The notes below the pieces were generated by a model. That model searched no databases, was not told where the DNA came from, and saw nothing but the letters and a program-made list of their open reading frames with translations. A program made the position numbers and the translations under genes. A stretch of DNA of 64,000 nt from WARW01 sp964582365. GTDB lineage: Bacteria; Patescibacteriota; Microgenomatia; UBA12405. Positions 22,993-30,790 of the stretch are shown here, one piece after another (positions within the stretch are counted from its first letter, which is position 1; each line of letters begins with the position of its first letter). The stretch spans positions 44,935-108,934 of the forward strand of contig CAZOQV010000001.1 in NCBI GenBank assembly GCA_964582365.1, in the 5' to 3' direction.

Positions 22993-24426
22993 ATGACTAA
23001 TGATAATAAATTAACACGTCCGCCAATTGTTGCTCTCATGGGCCATATTGATCATGGCAAAACGACCCTTCTGGATAAAATTCGTTCTACTAATCTTTGG
23101 AAAAAAGAATCCGGAGGAATCACTCAACACATTAATTCCTACCAAGCTCAATTTACCGAAAAAGACGGACAAATCAAACTAATTACTTTTATCGACACTC
23201 CTGGCCATGCTGCCTTTATTAACATGCGTGCTTGCGGTGCCAAGGCTACTGATATCGTTGTCTTAGTTGTTTCTGCCGTTGAAGGTATTATGCCTCAAAC
23301 CAAAGAATGTATAGAACATATTAAAAAATGTAATTTGCCTTTTATTGTGGCTATGAATAAAATGGATCTTGAAAATGCTGCCCCTGACAAAATTAAGGGT
23401 CAATTAGTCGAATTAGGTTATACTCCAGAAGAATATGGTGGTCAAACTGCTGTTATTCCTGTTTCAGCTAAGACTGGCAAAGGTATTGATCAATTGTTAG
23501 AAATGATTCTTATCAATGCTGATGTTTTAGAATTAAAAGCCGATTCTGAAGGTTGTTTTGAAGCTGTTATTATTGAATCTCGTCTCGACAAAAACCGTGG
23601 CCCGGTGGCCTCTTTAATTATCAGTAATGGCACTCTAAAAATTGGGGACATTGTTTATTCCGAAGACATTCTTTGTAAAGTTAAAGCCTTAATTGATTGC
23701 AACGGTCAACAATTAAAAGAAGCTGGTCCTAGCGTTCCGGTTGAAGTTTTAGGTTTTGAAAGAGTTCCTTCAGTTAGTTCTTTGGTTACTTCCAATAAAA
23801 CCGAATGTTCAGAAAAGAAAGAGCATAAGGTTTTACTCGAATCAACCGAAGAAAATCCTAAATTAAAGGTTATTCTCAAAGCTGACGTTAAAGGCACCCT
23901 TGAAGCTCTGGAAAATAGTTTTAATGACGATGTTATCATTATTTCTTCTAGTATCGGAGCTGTTAGTGATAATGATGTTTTTATGGCTGAAGCTGCCAAA
24001 GCTCAAATTTTTGCTTTCAATGTTTCCACTCCAAAACATATTACCCAAATTGCCGAAAGTGCTAAAGTTAGAATTTTTGAATCTCGAATTATCTATCAAA
24101 TTATTGAAGACATTCAAAACCAGGTTTTAAAACTCCTAGAACCAACTATTGACGAAACGGTTCTTGGCGAAGGTTTGATTAAAGCTGAATTTAAGATTGA
24201 TAAAGTTCGTATCTCTGGAGTTCAATGTACTAAGGGTGAAATTGGAAAAGGGGAATTAATTCATCTTAAACGTGATGGAAAAATCATTAAAGACACTAAA
24301 GTTGAAGGTATCCGTCAAGGTAAAAATATCGTTGAAAAATTAAAGTCGGGGACTGATTGCGGTATGACCTTTAAGCCTTATGTTGACTTTAAGGTAGGAG
24401 ATGTTATAATATCCTATAAGAATTAA
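22993..24426 (+). CDS. infB: Translation initiation factor IF-2 (short form)
   Basis: A 477-residue IF-2, the GTPase that brings fMet-tRNA to the 30S subunit and joins subunits. The G domain begins almost at the N-terminus: G1 GHIDHGKTT (residues 17-25), switch II DTPGHAAF, NKMDLE, and SAKTGKGIDQLLE. Domains II, III and the C-terminal fMet-tRNA-binding domain follow. The long N-terminal region of usual IF-2 (total 650-900 residues) is absent, so the contacts that region makes with the 30S subunit are lost. With so many leaderless messages in this window, the loss may be relevant to how initiation works here, but that is inference. It follows nusA in the common nusA-infB order. Confidence 0.95.
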   Translation: MTNDNKLTRPPIVALMGHIDHGKTTLLDKIRSTNLWKKESGGITQHINSYQAQFTEKDGQIKLITFIDTPGHAAFINMRACGAKATDIVVLVVSAVEGIMPQTKECIEHIKKCNLPFIVAMNKMDLENAAPDKIKGQLVELGYTPEEYGGQTAVIPVSAKTGKGIDQLLEMILINADVLELKADSEGCFEAVIIESRLDKNRGPVASLIISNGTLKIGDIVYSEDILCKVKALIDCNGQQLKEAGPSVPVEVLGFERVPSVSSLVTSNKTECSEKKEHKVLLESTEENPKLKVILKADVKGTLEALENSFNDDVIIISSSIGAVSDNDVFMAEAAKAQIFAFNVSTPKHITQIAESAKVRIFESRIIYQIIEDIQNQVLKLLEPTIDETVLGEGLIKAEFKIDKVRISGVQCTKGEIGKGELIHLKRDGKIIKDTKVEGIRQGKNIVEKLKSGTDCGMTFKPYVDFKVGDVIISYKN

Positions 24427-24443
24427 AAATTAGCAGGTTTTCT

Positions 24444-25139
24444 ATGAAAAATTATCAAGTTTCAGAAATTAAAAATCTTTTAGGAACCGCCAAAACGGCT
24501 CTTATTACTGTTTCTCAATTAAGTATTGACAGTATTGGTTCGGCTTTGGCCTTAGCTTTAATTTTAAAGAAATCCAACATTTCGGTTAAAGTTTTTTGTC
24601 CCAATCCAACCGATGCTAATTATTCCAAATTAAGTGGTCTTGAACTTTTAACTAACAATTATAATCAAAACGACTTAATCGTCACCCTTGACTATCCTTT
24701 AGATCAAATTGAAAAAGTTACTTACAACCAAGATGGTGGAAAACTAAATTTAGTTGTCCAAACCAAAGATGGTTCTCAAAAAGTTGCTGAAAATCAAATT
24801 TTAATTAGTAATCAAGCTACCGCTGCTGACATTAACTTTATGTTAGGCGATGAAAACCTTTTAGGTGCCAATGCTAATATGGTTCAAAAAGGTAACTGGA
24901 TTAATATTTCTCCATCTAGTATTGAAAAAACTTGGGCCAAAGTAAACATTATTGATCAAGATGCTCCTTTTTCTGAAATCTTAACCTTTTTATTACCTAT
25001 GCTCGATTTACAATTGAACCCAGAAGCAGCTAAAAATCTTTTAATTGCTCTTCGTGTTGCTACCCAATCTTTCTCAATTAATGTTTCTCCTGAAACATTT
25101 GAAGCTGGTGCCAATTGTCTCCGCGCCACCCAAGGCTAA
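24444..25139 (+). CDS. Degenerate DHH-family (NrnA-like) protein
   Basis: A 231-residue protein whose first 60 residues look like the start of DHH/DHHA1 phosphoesterases (LITVSQLSIDSIGSALALAL, then ILKKSNISVKVFCPNP). In active enzymes this segment has catalytic Asp (DADSIGS-like) and later a DHH motif. Here the first Asp is replaced (SIDSIGS keeps one Asp) and no DHH triplet is present, so catalytic activity is doubtful. Position after nusA-infB matches where nrnA/recJ-like genes often sit, normally near rbfA and truB, which are missing here. It may keep a binding or structural role in RNA metabolism. A weak AGG lies before the ATG. Confidence 0.55.
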   Translation: MKNYQVSEIKNLLGTAKTALITVSQLSIDSIGSALALALILKKSNISVKVFCPNPTDANYSKLSGLELLTNNYNQNDLIVTLDYPLDQIEKVTYNQDGGKLNLVVQTKDGSQKVAENQILISNQATAADINFMLGDENLLGANANMVQKGNWINISPSSIEKTWAKVNIIDQDAPFSEILTFLLPMLDLQLNPEAAKNLLIALRVATQSFSINVSPETFEAGANCLRATQG

Positions 25140-25148
25140 TTTTTGTGT

Positions 25149-25154
25149 TATAAT
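25149..25154 (+). promoter_or_regulatory. -10 box TATAAT for rpsO
   Basis: TATAAT lies 77 bases before the rpsO ATG, giving a leader of about 70 bases, in contrast to the leaderless neighbours. Confidence 0.5.
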
Positions 25155-25163
25155 CTCATCTGA

Positions 25164-25219
25164 CTAAAAACGGTTTTTTGGTAGCCATTCCAAGATATTA
25201 TAAATTTAACCGATTTTAG
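25164..25219 (+). promoter_or_regulatory. Structured rpsO leader (candidate S15 autoregulatory site)
   Basis: CTAAAAACGGTT (25164-25175) pairs with AACCGATTTTAG (25208-25219) with one mismatch, enclosing a smaller TTGG/CCAA hairpin. S15 is known to bind structured leaders of its own mRNA in several unrelated bacteria; here binding is only inferred. Confidence 0.5.
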
Positions 25220-25231
25220 CCAAATAATCCT

Positions 25232-25501
25232 ATGGCATTAACCACAGAAGAAAAAAAAGTTATTATTGAGAAATACGCTCAAGACAAAGGTGATACTGGT
25301 TCCCCAGAAGTTCAAATCGCTATTTTATCTAAGGCAATCGAAAAGCTCCAAGGTCATTTAACCGAAAATAAACACGATTCTCCTGCAAAACGCGGAATTT
25401 TAAGTAAAATTTCCAAAAGACGACGTTTACTTCGTTATCTTTCAAATCACAATCCTGAAACATACACTACCGTCATCAAATCTCTCGGTCTCAAGAAATA
25501 A
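25232..25501 (+). CDS. rpsO: 30S ribosomal protein S15
   Basis: An 89-residue S15, a primary 16S rRNA binder in the central domain. The signature GDTGSPEVQIAILSKAIEKL (residues 20-39) and the H-loop region (HLTENKHDSPAKRGILSKIS, then KRRRLLRYL) are complete. Length is standard (89). It stands between the nusA-infB group and pnp, the usual rpsO-pnp pairing. Both genes carry their own TATAAT. The leader contains a long stem that may be an autoregulatory S15 target. Confidence 0.97.
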   Translation: MALTTEEKKVIIEKYAQDKGDTGSPEVQIAILSKAIEKLQGHLTENKHDSPAKRGILSKISKRRRLLRYLSNHNPETYTTVIKSLGLKK

Positions 25502-25514
25502 TTTCAGTTTCAGT

Positions 25515-25520
25515 TATAAT
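25515..25520 (+). promoter_or_regulatory. -10 box TATAAT, leaderless start of pnp
   Basis: TATAAT ends 5 bases before the pnp ATG at 25526. Confidence 0.6.
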
Positions 25521-25525
25521 CAATT

Positions 25526-27733
25526 ATGAAAATGTATACAAAAGATATTTTAGTGGGCGACAAAAAAATTACCCTTTCAACAGGAAAAATCGCTCCTCAA
25601 ACCAATGCCTCTGTCGTGGCTCAATACGGCAACACCACTGTTTTAGCCACAGTTTTAATGGGTAAAACCGATGAATCAAAAGATTATTTTCCTTTATCGA
25701 TCGAATTTCAAGACAAACTTTACGCTGGTGGTATTGTCAAAGGTAGTAAGTGGATGAAGCGAGAAGGTGGTCCTTCAGACACAGCAGTTCTTTCCGGCCG
25801 AATTATTGATAGATCTTTACGTCCTCTTTTCCCAGCTGATTTTTTAAACGAAGTTCAAATTATCGTTACTGTTTTAAGTAACGATAAAAATAATGATACT
25901 GTTATTCCAGCTTTTACCGCTGCTGCTGCTGCCTTGGCTATTTCTGACATTCCTTTCAATGGTCCAGTTTCCGTCGTTCGCGTTGGTTTAATCAATGAAA
26001 AATTAGTTTTAAACCCATCAACCGAAGAATTATTAAATTCTTCCATGGATCTTTTAGTTTGCACTGGCCCTGCTGGTGTCAATATGATTGAATGCGATGC
26101 CAACATTGTTTCCAACGATATTGCTTTAAAAGCCATAGAGTTGGCTAAAACTACTGGTGATGAAATTAATAAAGAAATTACTGCTTGGGTCAAAGAATGT
26201 GGTAAAGAAAAATTAAAATATGAATCCGCTGGCCCATCTGCTGAATTAATCACTGAAATCGAATCTAAAATTAAAAAAGATGTTGAATCATTTTTAGAAG
26301 CTGGTGTTGATGGTGGTCACATGATTGGTCAAGAAAAAATCACTGATCGAATTTTAGAAGAATATAAAGCTAAAATTAAATCAGAAGAAGTTTCTAAAAA
26401 TCATGTCGTCGCGGCCGTTGATTCTATTGTTAGATCTGCTCTTAGAGTTAGAACTATTAAAGGTCTTCGTTATGATCACCGAAAAATGGATGAAGTTCGT
26501 CCTTTAATTGTCGAAGCTGGTGTTTTACCATGTGTCCATGGTTCTGCATTTTTCCAAAGAGGTTTAACTCAAGCCATTACTGTCACCGCTCTTGCTCCTT
26601 TAGCCGACAAACAATATCTCGAAGATTCTAGTGGTGAAACCACCAAGAGATATATCCACTATTATTCTGCCGCTCCTTACTCAACTGGTCAAACCGGTCG
26701 TGTTGGTCGCCCAGGTCGTCGTGAAATTGGTCATGGTGCCCTAGCTGAAAAAGCTCTACTTCCAGTTATTCCTTCAGAAGAAGAATTTCCCTACACTATT
26801 GTTTTAACTTCCGAAATTATGTCTCAAAACGGATCATCTTCTATGGCTTCAACTTGTGGATCCACCATGTCTTTAATGGACGCTGGTGTTCCTATTAAAG
26901 ATAAAGTCGCTGGAATTTCCATCGGTCTTATGGCTGAAACTGATGATAAATATGTTTTATTAACTGATATTGCCGGTATTGAAGACCACGATGGTGATAT
27001 GGATTTCAAAATTACTGGTACTCGAAACGGTATTACTGCCATTCAATTAGACATCAAAAGAGAAGGTATTACTTTACCTATGATTTCCGATACTTTTGTC
27101 GCTTCAACTAAAGCTCGACTTCAAATTTTAGACAAAATGGAAGCCACTTTAGCTGCTCCTCGTGCTGAATTATCTGAATTTGCTCCAAAAATTAAAATGG
27201 TTGCTTTACCAGAAGACAAAATTGGCGAAGTAATTGGCAGTGGTGGCAAAACCATCAAAGCCTTAATGGAAAAATATCAAGTTCAAATTGATATTGATGA
27301 TAATGGTAAAGCTTCAATTTCTGCCCAAAATCAGGAAAATATTGATAATGCTGCTTATGAAATCGAATCCATGATTAAAGAAGTTCAAATTGGTGAAGAT
27401 TACGAAGGTGTGGTTACTCGAGTTGAAAACTTTGGTGCTTTTGTTGAACTCTTACCAGGTCGAGAAGCCTTGCTTCATGTTTCTGAAATGACAGGTGGAT
27501 TTTTATCCGATCCTTCAACTATTATTAAAGTTGGTGATCGTTTAAATGTCAAAATCTCTGGATTTAACGACAATCATCAAATTAAATTATCATCTCCTGA
27601 ATTCAAAGCTGCTCATCCGGGTCAACCCAGAGAAGAAGGCCAAGGTCAAGATAATCGAACCGGTGGTTTCCGAAATTTCACTCCACCTCGTCGAGACGAT
27701 AACCGCAATGGCGGTTTCCGCCCTCGAAGATAA
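25526..27733 (+). CDS. pnp: Polyribonucleotide nucleotidyltransferase (PNPase)
   Basis: A 735-residue PNPase, which degrades RNA 3' to 5' with phosphate. The two RNase PH repeats are visible (first with KDYFPLSIEFQDKLYAGG and GGPSDTAVLSGRIIDRSLRP; second with GSAFFQRGLTQAI and SQNGSSSMASTCG), joined by the alpha-helical domain. A KH domain (VIGSGGKTIKALMEKYQVQI, about residues 570-589) and an S1 domain (YEGVVTRVENFGAFVELLPG, about 625-644) bind RNA. The tail is Arg/Gly-rich (GGFRNFTPPRRDDNRNGGFR), which may add nonspecific RNA binding. It lies between rpsO and a Lon-like ATPase, with RNase J just beyond, so major RNA-decay enzymes are clustered. Confidence 0.98.
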   Translation: MKMYTKDILVGDKKITLSTGKIAPQTNASVVAQYGNTTVLATVLMGKTDESKDYFPLSIEFQDKLYAGGIVKGSKWMKREGGPSDTAVLSGRIIDRSLRPLFPADFLNEVQIIVTVLSNDKNNDTVIPAFTAAAAALAISDIPFNGPVSVVRVGLINEKLVLNPSTEELLNSSMDLLVCTGPAGVNMIECDANIVSNDIALKAIELAKTTGDEINKEITAWVKECGKEKLKYESAGPSAELITEIESKIKKDVESFLEAGVDGGHMIGQEKITDRILEEYKAKIKSEEVSKNHVVAAVDSIVRSALRVRTIKGLRYDHRKMDEVRPLIVEAGVLPCVHGSAFFQRGLTQAITVTALAPLADKQYLEDSSGETTKRYIHYYSAAPYSTGQTGRVGRPGRREIGHGALAEKALLPVIPSEEEFPYTIVLTSEIMSQNGSSSMASTCGSTMSLMDAGVPIKDKVAGISIGLMAETDDKYVLLTDIAGIEDHDGDMDFKITGTRNGITAIQLDIKREGITLPMISDTFVASTKARLQILDKMEATLAAPRAELSEFAPKIKMVALPEDKIGEVIGSGGKTIKALMEKYQVQIDIDDNGKASISAQNQENIDNAAYEIESMIKEVQIGEDYEGVVTRVENFGAFVELLPGREALLHVSEMTGGFLSDPSTIIKVGDRLNVKISGFNDNHQIKLSSPEFKAAHPGQPREEGQGQDNRTGGFRNFTPPRRDDNRNGGFRPRR

Positions 27734-27759
27734 TCTAAGCAATTGGTTCTAAATTCTTG

Positions 27760-27765
27760 TATAAT
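27760..27765 (+). promoter_or_regulatory. -10 box TATAAT, leaderless start of Lon-like gene
   Basis: TATAAT ends 6 bases before the ATG at 27772 and rules out the in-frame TTG at 27757. Confidence 0.55.
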
Positions 27766-27771
27766 TTTTTA

Positions 27772-28833
27772 ATGACTGAAAATTTGTTAACCACTCAAGA
27801 GGCGATTAAACGTCTAACTGATAAAGTTGCCTCCGTCAAGGTTCCTGAAAATTTAGCGTCTAAATTACAGGAGCTTTTTATGCAATTAGAAATCAATGCT
27901 CAAAATGAAATGTCTTTTTGGTCAAGTTATTACAACATTTCTAAATACATTGATTGGGTCATTTCCGTTCCTTGGTTTAATCAAACTAAAGACATTTTAG
28001 ATTTAAATTATGCCAAACAAAAACTTGATGAAGAACATTTTGGTTTAGACACCATCAAAGAGAGACTCATGGAATATATTTCCGTCATGTCTCTTCAAAA
28101 AATGCGTAATCCAAGTGAATCAGTTCATGCCCCTGTTCTTTTGTTTGTTGGTTTAGTTGGTACTGGTAAAACCACCATGGCCAAATCTATTGCTCAAGTT
28201 TTAGGTCGTGAAATCATCAGAATTCCTTTTGGTGGTTTAGGTGATGCTAATTATCTTCGTGGTCGTTCTCGAACCAATCCTGATTCTGAGCCAGGTCAAA
28301 TTATAAAAGGTTTGGTCAATTGTAAAAGTAATAATCCAGTTATTTTATTAGATGAAATTGACCGTGTGGCCGACGATGCTCTCAACACCATCATGGGTGT
28401 TTTAGTTGAAATTCTTGACCCAGAACAGAATAATCATTTTACTGATCATTATTTAGACTATCCGGTTGATCTTTCTCAGGCCATTTTTTGTGCTACCTGT
28501 AACAACACTTCTCGTATTGCTACCGCTGTTATGGATCGTTTGGAAGTTATTCAAATGCCATCATATAATGACGACGAAAAAACTGCCATTGCCAGAGACT
28601 ATCTCTTACCTCGAGCTTTGAAGAATAATGGTTTAACCGTAAATGATCTTCAAGTTTCAGATAATATGTGGTCACAAATTGTCCGACCTCTTGGTTTCGA
28701 CGCTGGTGTTCGTACTCTTCAACGTAATATTGAAGGTATGTGTCGCAAAGTTGCCAAAATTATTTTAGAAGGTAAAATTCGACAAGTTGTCGTCGACGAA
28801 TCTAACGTCAAAACTTTCTTACCTCAATGGTAA
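27772..28833 (+). CDS. Lon-like AAA+ ATPase lacking the protease domain
   Basis: A 353-residue protein that matches only the middle of Lon protease (about 780 residues): the helical segment before the ATPase (LPW-like WVISVPWFNQTKDILDLNYA), LDEEHFGLDTIKERLMEYIS, the Walker A GLVGTGKT (about 127-134, usually GPPGVGKT), FGGLGDANYLRGRSRTNPDS, Walker B VILLDEIDRV (about 188-197), and the sensor-2 arginine in GVRTLQRNIE (about 311-320). The protein then ends. The usual N-terminal substrate domain and the Ser-Lys peptidase domain are absent, and no peptidase frame follows in 28834-28961. It would be an unfoldase or regulatory ATPase rather than a protease on its own. Position between PNPase and RNase J hints at RNA turnover, by location only. 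Confidence 0.88.
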   Translation: MTENLLTTQEAIKRLTDKVASVKVPENLASKLQELFMQLEINAQNEMSFWSSYYNISKYIDWVISVPWFNQTKDILDLNYAKQKLDEEHFGLDTIKERLMEYISVMSLQKMRNPSESVHAPVLLFVGLVGTGKTTMAKSIAQVLGREIIRIPFGGLGDANYLRGRSRTNPDSEPGQIIKGLVNCKSNNPVILLDEIDRVADDALNTIMGVLVEILDPEQNNHFTDHYLDYPVDLSQAIFCATCNNTSRIATAVMDRLEVIQMPSYNDDEKTAIARDYLLPRALKNNGLTVNDLQVSDNMWSQIVRPLGFDAGVRTLQRNIEGMCRKVAKIILEGKIRQVVVDESNVKTFLPQW

Positions 28834-28893
28834 TTTTAAAAAGATACTTAAGCGATTTTTTAGGTAAAATTAATTAAGAAAAAGTTATTAGTT

Positions 28894-28921
28894 CTGAACA
28901 TATTTGTGGTTCGTTGTTCAG
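28894..28921 (+). promoter_or_regulatory. Hairpin in the rnj leader
   Basis: CTGAACA (28894-28900) pairs perfectly with TGTTCAG (28915-28921), in the 128-base gap before rnj. A TAAAAT lies upstream at 28865-28870. It may be a 5' stem protecting or regulating the RNase J message. Confidence 0.4.
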
Positions 28922-28961
28922 ACATTTATTATTATTTATATTTATAATCACAAAAAAAATT

Positions 28962-30707
28962 ATGTTAAATCAAAAAACAAAAATTATTAATGCTCCAAAT
29001 CAGGTCCGAGAATATCATTCCGGCACTGATTCTGTCCGAATCAGTTCACTTGGTGGGTTCGGTGACGTCACTCAGAATATGTTCGTTTACGAATTTATTC
29101 CCAGTGGTGATGTTTCCAAAAGCCAAATTATTATAGTCGATTGTGGCGTCGGTTTTCCTGAAGAAGATGCTTTTGGCGTCGATCTTCAAATTCCCGACAC
29201 TCATTATCTTCAAGATAAAAAAGACCGAATTTTAGGCATATTTATTACTCATGGTCACGAAGACCATATCGGTGCTGTCCGTTTTATTCTGCCTATTTTA
29301 GGTCAAAATATTCCGGTTTATGCCCCAAAGCTTGCCGCTGCTTTTATTGAAGCCAGATTGGCCGAAAGCAATGTTCGTGCTAATCTTCAAACTTACGACA
29401 ATCTAACTCCGCCAATTACTAAAGGCGTTTTTACTATTGACCCAATTCGTCTTACTCATTCTATTCCTGACACTTTTCACTTCGCCATTACCACTCCCAT
29501 AGGTATTTTTTATCACGGTTCTGATTTTAAGTTTGATCTTTTCCCTCTTGATGGTAAAGGTGCTGATTATTCCCATATTGCTCGTGTCGGTCAAACTGGA
29601 AAAGTTATTGCCTTAATGTCAGATAGTTTAGGTTCTGATCATGAAGGTTGGTCTCCATCTGAAAGTTCTATTGCTCAAAATTTCAAACAAGAAATTATTT
29701 CGGCTAAAGGGCGTGTTTTTGTTACTTCAATCTCCAGTAACATTATTCGTTGGACTCAAGCCATTGAATACGGCAAAAGTGTCGGTCGAAAAATAGTTAT
29801 CGTTGGCTTTTCCGTTGATCGAGCCATCAGTATTGCCAAAGATTTGGGTTATGTAAATCTAGCCGATTCTGATATTATTCCTATCGAACGAGTTAAAAAC
29901 TTTTCTGAAAATAAACTTATGTTTTTAGTTGCTGGTTTTGCCGGTCAACCAGATTCTGCTCTAAGCAAAATGGTTATGGGCAAACATAAAGTTAAAATAA
30001 AATCCGGAGATAAGGTAATTTTTTCATCTCCAGATTATATCCCTGGCACCACTTCTAATATTTTCAGCATGATTGATCTTTTATCAAAAATGGGGGCTGA
30101 AGTCGTCTACGGTGAAAAAGAAGAATTACATGTTTCTGGTCACGGATATCAAAAAGAACATGCTCTTTTAATTAATTTATTAAAACCAAAATATCTATTA
30201 CCAATTGGTGGTAATTATCGTCATCTTAAAAGTTATCAACAGATGGCTAAAAAACTAGGTTACACTGAAGAACAGGTAATTTTACCTGATTTCGATGGTA
30301 CAGCCACTTTTCATAATAATGGAACAGTTGACACTAATTATCATATTTCCATTAGAAAAGTTTTAATTGATGGATTTGGTGTTGGTGATGTCGGAACTAC
30401 TGTTTTGCGTGATCGAAAAGTATTGGCTGAAGATGGTATGTTTTCGGTTGTTCTTTTAGTTGAAAAAATATCTGGTCAATTAACTAAACCGCCAGTAGTT
30501 CTCAGTCGAGGTTTTGTTTTTATGAAAGAAAACACCGAGCTGATCGATTATTTAAAACTTGAAATTACTAATAAATTTAATCAAGCCACCAGTTCTCCGG
30601 CCAATATGGATTTCATTCGTGAAGAAGTTCAGGCTTATGTCGAGGAAATTATCTACAAAAAAACCGGCCGCCAACCCATGGTCTTGCCGTTGGTGATTGA
30701 GGTTTAA
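28962..30707 (+). CDS. rnj: Ribonuclease J
   Basis: A 581-residue RNase J of the metallo-beta-lactamase/beta-CASP family, with 5'-3' exonuclease and endonuclease activity in mRNA decay and rRNA maturation. Start taken at ATG 28962 (MLNQKTKIINAPNQ), after a non-conserved hydrophobic in-frame extension from TTG 28914. The metal motif THGHEDHIGA is at about residues 95-104, with later metal ligands in FYHGSDFKFD and the beta-CASP elements (VFVTSISSNIIRWTQA, GHGYQKEH). The C-terminal domain follows. Length is standard (550-600). It may assemble with PNPase and the adjacent Lon-like ATPase only by inference. A perfect palindrome (30718-30749) follows the stop. Confidence 0.97.
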   Translation: MLNQKTKIINAPNQVREYHSGTDSVRISSLGGFGDVTQNMFVYEFIPSGDVSKSQIIIVDCGVGFPEEDAFGVDLQIPDTHYLQDKKDRILGIFITHGHEDHIGAVRFILPILGQNIPVYAPKLAAAFIEARLAESNVRANLQTYDNLTPPITKGVFTIDPIRLTHSIPDTFHFAITTPIGIFYHGSDFKFDLFPLDGKGADYSHIARVGQTGKVIALMSDSLGSDHEGWSPSESSIAQNFKQEIISAKGRVFVTSISSNIIRWTQAIEYGKSVGRKIVIVGFSVDRAISIAKDLGYVNLADSDIIPIERVKNFSENKLMFLVAGFAGQPDSALSKMVMGKHKVKIKSGDKVIFSSPDYIPGTTSNIFSMIDLLSKMGAEVVYGEKEELHVSGHGYQKEHALLINLLKPKYLLPIGGNYRHLKSYQQMAKKLGYTEEQVILPDFDGTATFHNNGTVDTNYHISIRKVLIDGFGVGDVGTTVLRDRKVLAEDGMFSVVLLVEKISGQLTKPPVVLSRGFVFMKENTELIDYLKLEITNKFNQATSSPANMDFIREEVQAYVEEIIYKKTGRQPMVLPLVIEV

Positions 30708-30717
30708 ACTTTTTCTA

Positions 30718-30749
30718 TTGTAGAGACGCGATTAATCGCGTCTCTACAA
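30718..30749. repeat. REP-like palindrome (GTAGAGACG family), copy 2, perfect 32 bp
   Basis: TTGTAGAGACGCGATT (30718-30733) is followed directly by its exact reverse complement (30734-30749). It is 10 bases after the rnj stop and 41 bases before the RAYT gene. GTAG at the arm start recalls the tetranucleotide known beside REP hairpins of RAYT systems. Confidence 0.9.
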
Positions 30750-30790
30750 ATTTAAATTTATTTTTTTAACTTTTCTTGCCATAATTATTT

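Noticed and set aside
28914..28961. Hydrophobic N-terminal extension of RNase J
   Set aside because: Begins with TTG within the leader hairpin and has no family counterpart; ATG 28962 starts at the conserved region.
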